From contig OW028580.1 in the NCBI GenBank assembly GCA_932294295.1, forward strand, positions 26,723,896-26,787,895: a stretch of 64,000 nucleotides of DNA. Direction: 5' to 3'. How positions within the stretch are numbered: position 1 is the first letter of the stretch; each line of letters starts with the position of its first letter. Below the pieces are notes generated by a model. It was given only the letters and a program-made list of their open reading frames with translations. It had not been told where the DNA came from and ran no database searches. This document shows positions 55,788 through 64,000 of this stretch, in pieces. Position numbers and translations under genes: made by a program. This DNA is from Alitta virens. Taxonomy: Eukaryota; Annelida; Polychaeta; Phyllodocida; Nereididae.

Positions 55788-56780
55788 TGAATGGTTGGGT
55801 CATCATCCATCGTCGAGCATTAACCATCACCCCTCAAACTAGCAGTTTCTGCACTACAAGCATTTTTATATATTGTGATCTATGTGATTTTACACTCATG
55901 TACATAACTGTGCACGATGCCTTGTTATATATACTCCAAATTCAAATGTTGTACTTAAATTAACATTGTGATAATGAACAGTATTAACTGCAGTAATATA
56001 TGTATTTAGGGTTACTGTATTCATGTGATATATGTCTATATATATATATTTTTTTAACAAATGTATGTTATCGAAACTTAATGTTCATATTACCGTGCTA
56101 TTGTTCAGCAACTCGGACCATGGATGTATAGATAATTCATTGATAATGTATACCTTTAACTTTTTATACCATGTATATATGTGACGCACCATGTAAAAAG
56201 GGGGCTAATGGGTGGATTTTTCAAAAATTAGTTTTTGATGGCAAGTAATTGTCTAACATGTGTAGTTTATGGAAATGTAAAAAATTTCCAGATATCTCAA
56301 TATTTAGTGGTCATTTGGGGTATTTGAAAATTTGATGTTTTCGCGCACATAACCACTGAGACGTAATGAGCAGCGACACAGGCACTTGTTAAACTATGCA
56401 TTACGTTTTATGGCATATCTTCGTTATCTGTCGTTCAAAACTTACGTGATTTGGATATGTGATAATGAGGTAACTTTTCTATACTCAACTAAAATTGTGA
56501 GCTGCTACAATAATCACTTTTTGTAAAATTTAACATTAAAATTGGCGTCTTAAAAATCCGGTTTCCGACGTAAAAACAACCTCTGTATTTGGTTTTTTAT
56601 CTCGGTTGCTCATTCACCAACAATTACCAAAATCTAGCATTGTGTTTGTCATGACATTTTCTAAATTTTTCTGGAATTTCATCATTATATGTGCAACATT
56701 TTTAACACAATTGAGCATCAAACATGGGCTACCAGCTGAGGTTAATATTCTTACTATAGAAGCCTACTAGTGCCACACAC
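55788..56780. other. No gene recognised
   Basis: AT-rich DNA following the LINE. The first part may be its 3' UTR. Confidence 0.35.
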
Positions 56781-57665
56781 AACTTCTTTTTTTTTTTTAA
56801 GTTTTTTTTCTACATAGCATCTGAATGTTTTTAGATTTGTGTTTTTTGATACAATTTTTTTTAGATTTGCGTTTTTTGCTGCATAGAAATCAAATTTTTT
56901 TTAACTTGCGTTTTTTGATACATATTTCTTTGGATTTGTGTTGTTTGATACATAATTTGATACATAATTTTTTTTAATTTACGGTTTTGTTGCGTAACTT
57001 TTTTAATTTGCGGTTTTTGATACATAATTTTTTTCATATGCGTTTTTTTCTACATAATTTTTTTTGCCATTTTTTGGTACATCATAATTTTTTTTGGTGT
57101 TATTTCCCACATATTGTTTTTCAGTATGCATTCTTTGCTACATGATATTTTTTCATCTGTGTTTTTGGCTACATAATTTTTTTTTCCAGGGTGCATTTAT
57201 GCAAAAATAAAATTTTATTTTGCAGTTTTTATCATTTGTGACTTTTGCTAAATAATTCGTTATTATGTGTTCTTTGCTACATGATTGTTCATCTTTTTTG
57301 ATTTTTGCTATGTAACATTTTTTCACTTTGTTTTATCCAACATAATTTTTTTCAGCATATGCATTTTTTTATACACAATTTTTTTGAGTTTGTGTTTTTC
57401 ATTACATAAATTATTATAAATTATATATATATTTTTTACATTACATTTGAATTTTTTTTGCTATTATTCGCAAACATTTGCGAATAAACGCAAAACTATT
57501 TAACTCCTTCTAGAACCAATTGAGCAGAATAAAAAAATTATGTAACAAAAAAACACAAATTCAGAAAAAAAATTATGTGGCAAAAATCTTTAATATTTGC
57601 GAATAAACGCAAATATTTGCGAATAAATGCAATATTATTTAACTCCTTCTTGAACCATTTGAGTG
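56781..57665. repeat. Degenerate T-rich tandem array
   Basis: About 20 irregular copies of a TTTGCGTTTTTTGATACATAA-type unit, each roughly 30-40 bp, to about 57430. It is followed by two copies (about 57470-57525 and 57590-57665) of a block with TTTGCGAATAAACGCAAA and ATTTAACTCCTTCT. Confidence 0.65.
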
Positions 57666-59295
57666 AAAACGAAAAAAAAAAAAGTGGCCAAAAACGCCAA
57701 AATAAAAAAGTTGTATGAGGCACTAAAAGGCTTCCATATATGAGAGTTAGAACATATAGAACTAAAAGGGGACAGCACTAATTTTGATCTAATGCTAAAA
57801 TTATGACAAATATACCAAATGATAGCTCAAAGGCTCTAATTTAGGTATATAGCTAATGATGCTCTGAGTATTATTTTGGACAAATTGGGGGACATCATAA
57901 AAAGGTCAGTTTTTCTAGAAAACAAGCATGGTGACCCCTCTTTTTTATTGTCTCATATAGATTATTATAATAAGTTACAGTCGGGTACAATGTTATATTA
58001 AATTCATATGGCTGGACATTTTTTAATTGCAAGATTTGTAAAAAAAAATTCCCTTAAAAAATTAGACTTTTTGAATTGGCTTGCATTTTCTTTGGATCCC
58101 CTGAAATTATTGTTCTCTTTTGAGTTTCTAATGAAAATGGTCTCAAAATGTTCCTGAAAGTCCACTGCATGCAATAACATCACCTGCTTTTATAGTTATA
58201 GCATTGCAATTAAATGATTAATTATTAGGCTGGATATGAGTCGGAATGAGTGGGGAAAAGCACAAGAATAGAAAACATCCAATAATTTGAAAATTAGCAT
58301 GCTGACCCCCCCCCCCCCAATTTGTTTCCATATTTTAGCTTGATTATCCCAGGCAGAGGTTTGAGGTAATGCAGACCAATTGTAGACTGCAGAGCTTGAT
58401 TGATTTCTTTATTTGTAGATCTAGTAACATTGCCAAGCTGTTCCTAACTTGACACTGTTGACTTTCTGTATATATACTCCATTAACAAGTTATACATGTA
58501 GTGTGTGTGCAGGTGGATTTGTCACACTTAATTTCTGAAGCAGAACTCCAACGCTATTGTATATACATTGATATAATTTGGTATCTTATTAGTCTGTATG
58601 GCCAAGTTGTGACTTTTGATAGTCTCATTGACATGTCTCAACTTTGTTTGAAGGATTTGGGAAACATTTTTACAGATTATTTTGCTTTTCCAAAGCAGTA
58701 CTCGAATACTACTGCACCTACATGCTTTGTTATTATATGTCTAAAATATTTTATTTGTGCCTTTTGGTGTCCTTATGGCCATAAATACTATAGAATATTG
58801 TGAAAAATTCATGTTTTCTAAAGCCTGTATCAACGGGGTCTCACCTACTAGTGTACCTAAACAGATGTTATTTGTCTTCTAAAATGTCTATATCGTAATA
58901 CTTTAAATTTCGAAGCTTCATTTTGACATATATTGCCCTTTCTTTTTTATAATTGTGGAAATTATGCAAAAATTGCTGAACTTGTGTTGTTTGCTACATT
59001 TCATAACCCCTGGTACTCTATGATACACTGATATCACAAACCTTTGGAGAATTAAGCGTACAGTGCCTTACAGAGGTATCCTGGACCATGCTTGCTAGCA
59101 AATATGCCCCCCATTATAATTCTTCTCATGACATAAAAGACACATGCATTAATCACACAAGTTTTTTCAGATGAATATTTAATGATATCAATAAAAAGAT
59201 GCAGAAAATCAAATTATTATACTATTATATACAGCTGTAACATTATGCAATCACATGCATGCTAAATCCCTTTAATCAGGCAATTTGATAAGATG
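57666..59295. other. No gene recognised
   Basis: AT-rich, with a poly-C run near 58309. The 100-codon ORF at 58501-58803 has no recognisable motif. Confidence 0.35.
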
Positions 59296-59625
59296 CTATT
59301 GTTGAACCCAGAATTCTTTTTTTTTTTTGTTCAGACATACCCTACTAGTCATATAGTGGTTATACTGGGGAACTTTCATTTGATATTTTCGGCACTTATC
59401 AGGTGAATGCAGGAATCTGATAGCAGCTGTTGATAACTTCTTCTTTCTGCCCCACCCAGGTTGATTAGCCACTGTACCTTTAGCTTTGAATTTGCGAAAT
59501 AATGCATCCAACTGTGTCTTTTGAAATATTCAGTATCTTAGCTATTTTTGTATCATTTTCCTTGCTTGTGCAATGCCAAAATCTCTTCTCTGATGTTTTT
59601 GTGAGTATTCTCTTGTTTGAGCCAT
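59296..59625 (-). pseudogene. Tc1/mariner-like transposase N-terminal remnant
   Basis: The minus strand reads MAQTREYS, KIAKILNISKDTVGCII, then after a frameshift LFRKFKAKGTVANQPGWGRK and KLSTAAIRFL. The helix-turn-helix and the GxxANxPxxGRxxKLS linker are typical of Tc1 transposases. The catalytic DDE part is missing. Confidence 0.65.
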
Positions 59626-60069
59626 GTCTCCAGTTGACAATGACATGAATCTAATGATTTAAGGTAGTGATTAAAACTGGAACACTAGCACTCAATAACC
59701 CAATTAAAGCTGCTTGTTTTCAATTTTTGTTATTCACTATTTGAACTGTTTGAACAACCCCAGATTTGCTAATCTGCGCTTTTATGAGTGATTGCATGTA
59801 GGGGTTGAATAATTTTAAGAAGACAGCTATAATTAAAAGTAGTATATCGTGATTCATCAGAAAAAAAAAACCTTGTCTCGTATTTGTTTAGTTGGTATAT
59901 TTAAAGCAAAAAAAAACAGCTAATATGCAAAAAAATCACACAAAATCAGGTCATGCCTGCCATTTGAGTGCACGGTCTGACTAAACTTTAGCCATTATTT
60001 TACTCCCTGGGTAATATACTTGAAATAAAAAAATCTAATATAGTAAAAAAAAAAAAGATAACAAGAAAG
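59626..60069. other. No gene recognised
   Basis: AT-rich with A-tracts. Nothing supported. Confidence 0.3.
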
Positions 60070-60215
60070 GTGTGGTGTCCTGTATATGCTGAGGTAAAAT
60101 ACCCCACCCTTAGGGAAAATGTGTACCATAGTGTGGACACCTAGCCTATATCATCTCATCATTACATCTACCCCTGCCAGTTGGTCATGTAAGCTGACTA
60201 AGCTTCAGTAGCATT
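60070..60215 (+). mobile_element. SINE tail copy
   Basis: It carries TATATGCTGAGGTAAAATAC, GTGTGGACACCTAGCC and GTAAGCTGACTAAGCTTCAG of the SINE family. The tRNA-like head is absent. Confidence 0.55.
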
Positions 60216-61870
60216 GAGGCATTTAACAAAAAAAGGATAATGCATGCCTGTTATAATGAGTGAATGAAAAGATTAGAATAATTATGAAAATAAATCATCA
60301 TTTTCCAATTTCTGACTGAACTGATATCTTTGAGGTCAATTTATGATTATTATGAATAAATATATTTAAGAAACACATGTGATAGGTCAAGTCAAGTGCA
60401 ATCCCGGCATAATTTTGAGACATTGTTTATGTCTGGGCCATTATTTCTTGATACATTTTGTATTGTTGCTATTTTTTGTTACACGGTAGACTATTTACAA
60501 CAAAAAATGTCACAAAATAATATTTTGTCAATCATTGAGATCTTAACCAATCAAATTAAATTAAACTTTGCAATGTATCTCCCACTGCACACATTGGCCA
60601 ATGAGCTTCTGAAATAGGTGGACAATGTTTCCAATGCCTGCATAGCCTGCAGTCAGATGATTAATTTAATGTGTTAAAATCTGCTGTAATACTAAATAAC
60701 CATTAACAACCCTTTTATACAATTTTCATGTAAATTCAAAGATCACATTTAGATTGCCCCAGACGTAGTCCCTTTTCTTAGATACAGTCCCTATTAGGAA
60801 ACACGGCTTGGCAACCGTCATTACGTCTGCCAAATAAAAAAAGCCTGATTGTATCCAGGTCAGCAGGTGCTTTCTAGGCCAGAACAGTCTTCAGGCTTAA
60901 GACTGGCCCAAATTTTTTTTATAATTACGCACGCATGGCTTGCTTGCATTTTCCTGCCAATTTCGCAGTTATGACGTCACCCTTTTCCCGTGGCGCGCCA
61001 CATATATATTGAATATAGAAATAGTGAGTAGAAGTAGACATAGTACACGTTTTTTTATCTGTTATTTTTGACAAATGTATCATGTATGATATTACTGTGT
61101 CAATAAAAGCATATATATATTTATTCCATTACTTAATTCTTGGTTTATGACTGACTCTAATTCCACTAGTCTGAAGTTGTTATACAGCACACTTTAATGA
61201 CATATGAGCACTCTTAAAACATCCGTCTCAAGTACCTTGCTTCCACTGCATTTAGTATAAAGAAGTAAGCAGAAGTGAAGCAAAGATTCACCACACGTTT
61301 TGTGTCTCAGTGTCATGTGTGAGTTGTGTATTCAACTAAGTCTCCCACAGCTGGAGAGAATGACCCGTGGGATCAATTGACTCTAAATAATACATCTAAG
61401 TTAGGATCAGCTTCTAGGAGGAAATAGACTTATTAATCATGTCACTTGATAGGAAAGGAATGGAAGGAGTTTGTCATTTTAGGTGACACTGTGGTATAGA
61501 TGTCGATGATGCAATTATCTACCGGGCGACTATTGAGTGTAGAGAAAGATATGAATTGCAAACACTGATTCCATGATATTGCCACAGGTTACAAGATAAA
61601 AAGTAAATGTTGTTGCTTTCGTAGTTACATTTAATGGTATGCTTTTGATATTTCCTTCGTCCATATATTCATTTCTTTAGTTTCTTGTAACACATGAAAT
61701 AGGTTTACATTACACAATGTTCTTACCTAAGTATCTGTCTGGCTGTCCCGATTGCACCTGGCTTGTCTGTCTGTCTGTGCCCTTTCATGTCCTTTGGCTA
61801 ATGACCAGTCTCTAAAGGTCAGCTCTTCATGAGATGTGAGAGACACCACGGATTAAGGGGAAACTACAAA
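60216..61870. other. No gene recognised
   Basis: AT-rich, with a GC-richer patch at 60770-61010 that contains CCACATATATATTG next to GGCGCGCC. No supported gene. Confidence 0.35.
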
Positions 61871-62140
61871 GATCTATCTGTCTGTCTATCTATCTATCAA
61901 TATATCCTGTAGATAGAATGCCAGTTTGATGTAGCATTTTATCTATCTATCTATATATCTATATATATATATATCTGTCTATCCACCTATCTATCTATCT
62001 AACTATCTATCTATCTATCCATCTATCCACCTATCTACCTATCTACCTATATAGCTATCTATCCATCTATCTATCTATCCATCTATCAATCTTTCTATCT
62101 ATTTATCTATCTATCTATCCATCTATTTACCATCTTCCTA
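61871..62140. repeat. (CTAT)n microsatellite
   Basis: Long imperfect CTAT/CCAT array with CTGT and ATAT interruptions. Confidence 0.9.
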
Positions 62141-62944
62141 CCTACCTGGCTACCTATTGTTTAGGCTGCCTGTCTTTGTACACCAGGGTCAGCTGCTTTG
62201 ACTGTAGTGTTGCTGGTAATACACCTTTACCAGGGTAATGTTAATCTCCCTTAATGTAACAGCCGAGATAACACCATGTAACAAAGGGTATCACAGTGTC
62301 TGACACAAAACATGGTTGTACCTTCGTTCTACATTGTTCTATAGGTGCAGCAATTTCAGTGATAGAGAAGTGTGATCAATAGCATTAGACGAAATTAAAG
62401 GTAATATCCTATTTTTGTTGGATAAAAAAAACTACTTATACTCCACCTGATTATTTTTCTATTGTTCTTGCACGGAATTATTAATAATTGAATTATATCA
62501 TGAATAAGAGAGATTTAACTAACATCTTTGCTTAATAACAAAACTGTTAGCTCCTGTCTATGAGGGATATAATTAACCTGAACACCATAAAACAAATTTG
62601 ATAATTTGTTTGTTTTGTTTAACTTCTCTCATATGCAGGAAAAGTACTGTTTGTAGTCGCGAGGGAGATAAGTAAGAATTTCTTTGGTTATGTTCCTCTT
62701 AGAACAAGAGGAATTTTCCCTCCTACTCGGGATGATACCTATTACTTACATTTACCTGTTGGCAGGTTTCTGATTGTTACACTGCTCCTTGTTTAAATTA
62801 AAGGTGGCCTGTTTCAAACCTCAAAGACTTAAACACATTTGTTAAGTGGGAGCAATGACTTTTCAGTGAATACACAATAATCAGAGACATGTTACCATGT
62901 TTAAGTTCAACATTAGAAATACATCGCACAACAATTTTAGAAAA
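62141..62944. other. No gene; diverged foldback copy at about 62540-62715
   Basis: GTTAGCTCCTGTCTATGAGGG and TTTGGTTATGTTCCTCTTAG resemble the two arms of the foldback at 27613-27830. Otherwise nothing is recognised. Confidence 0.35.
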
Positions 62945-63045
62945 GACCGGACTACTGGTCATGTCTCATCATCTCACCATTACGTCTGCCTCTGTCAGCT
63001 GATCATATAAGCTGACTAAGCTTCAGACCCAGTAGCATGGAGACA
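62945..63045 (+). mobile_element. SINE tail copy
   Basis: ATTACGTCTGCCTCTGTCAG and ATATAAGCTGACTAAGCTTC match the SINE tail at about 29405-29455. Confidence 0.5.
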
Positions 63046-63328
63046 TGAACTCATACTTACACCCCACAGAAACTCTCAACCAGAGAAATTGATATGCCTA
63101 GTAACCCAGTCCTGCCATAGCAGGGGTTCTGCAGTCAGAGCTGTAAAGACCCCCAATCACTGCTGTTACCATTGACTGAATTTCTCGGAAGAGATATGAT
63201 AGCTAGCTTCCAGAAAAGTGCTTATGAGGTTCGTCAGCAAAACTATGGCTAATTCAGAGTTGTTGTGGTGCACTGAAGTTGATTGTAGGAGTTACTTACA
63301 AAAGTGTGTAAGTCCCTAATACGATGAT

Positions 63329-63340
63329 GTAGTAGTAGTT

Positions 63341-63372
<32 letters not shown>

Positions 63373-63407
63373 TGAAGTACTTGTAGTAGTAGTAGTAGTA
63401 GTAGTAA

Positions 63408-63484
<77 letters not shown>

Positions 63485-63485
63485 C

Positions 63486-63536
<51 letters not shown>

Positions 63537-63656
63537 CAGTAGTAGTAGCAGTAGTAGTAGTAGTAGCAGCAGCAGTGGTAATAGTAGTAGTAGTAATAGT
63601 AGTAGTAGTAATAGTAGTAGTAGTAGTAGTAACAGAAGCAGCAGCAGCAGCAGTAG
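63329..63656. repeat. (GTA)n trinucleotide array
   Basis: About 330 bp of GTA units, near-perfect to about 63525, then with GCA interruptions. The ORFs across it (poly-Tyr/Cys or poly-Val/Ala) are by-products of the triplet repeat. The remaining bases to 64000 hold nothing recognised. Confidence 0.9.
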
Positions 63657-64000
63657 TCTTTTTTAAGATTAAACAGAATCCAAATAATATACATGTAAAG
63701 AGAGACCATGAAAATCACCCATGTCAAGTTAAAAACTAAATAGGCAAAATATATATGTATCACAAAAATGTCAAGCATTTTCTTTTCTTTTTTTAATAAA
63801 GAAAATCGTATTACTTTGAACTACTGGGTTGCAATTAAATCTATTACTTACTTACTTGAATAAGTTCACAATCTCCAATCATTGAGATGAAAATTATAAT
63901 TGTTGCATTACTAGGTTATAAAACATTAACTTGGCAGGAAATATAGTTATATCATAGTGCTATCGCTGCAGATTTTAGTTGGTATACGTATGTATGCATT

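Noticed and set aside
63485..63778. Tyr/Cys-rich and Val/Ala-rich ORFs in the triplet array
   Set aside because: They are translations of a (GTA)n microsatellite.

Overview
The window is AT-rich eukaryotic (metazoan) DNA. It has spliced and TATA-driven genes, AATAAA poly(A) signals, LINE, SINE and BEL/Pao elements, MITEs and (GATA)n/(GTA)n microsatellites. The repeat types and the family of degenerate PIN-like proteins suggest a marine invertebrate. I cannot name the phylum from the sequence alone.

The main content is a cluster of genes for secreted, highly repetitive proteins. Two intact genes (2069-3451 on +, 13351-15159 on -) and one broken copy (50661-52135 on +) encode proteins made almost only of Ser, Gly and Tyr. 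Each has a signal peptide, a short pro-region and periodic dibasic sites (EKR/KKR followed by DAS). A fourth fragment lies at 37076-37290. Loci A and B form a large inverted duplication (about 0.43-5.06 kb against 12.0-16.0 kb) that includes the promoter and 3' flank. Locus C is a third copy (48.74-52.5 kb). A second type of secreted repeat protein, with a 20-residue unit containing TAVGEGQYV, is encoded at 31105-32928 (-). A decayed relative lies at the window start (1-262).

Other genes are a two-exon rhodopsin-type GPCR (43124-44430, +), with a fragment of a related receptor at about 37.3 kb, and a Ser/Pro/Ala-rich basic protein behind a TATA box (52704-53423, -). A decayed multi-frame gene of a PIN-like repetitive family occupies 5.9-8.0 kb.

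The rest is mostly mobile DNA. A BEL/Pao retrotransposon (19.0-25.4 kb, -) has one in-frame TGA in its polyprotein. It is flanked by two nearly identical 2.25-kb direct repeats and ends in a scrambled palindromic junction. There are LINE fragments (4.5-5.5, 12.0-12.4, 29.6-30.0, 37.4-37.7, 55.0-55.8 kb), a Tc1-like remnant (59.3 kb) and a SINE family. Several MITEs have readable target-site duplications: a PIF/Harbinger-like one (TTA), a hAT-like one (8 bp) and an 893-bp element with 25-bp TIRs and a 7-bp duplication. The duplicated loci provide natural empty sites for two of these insertions. The region from 55.8 to 64 kb is largely low-complexity or repeat DNA with no convincing intact gene.
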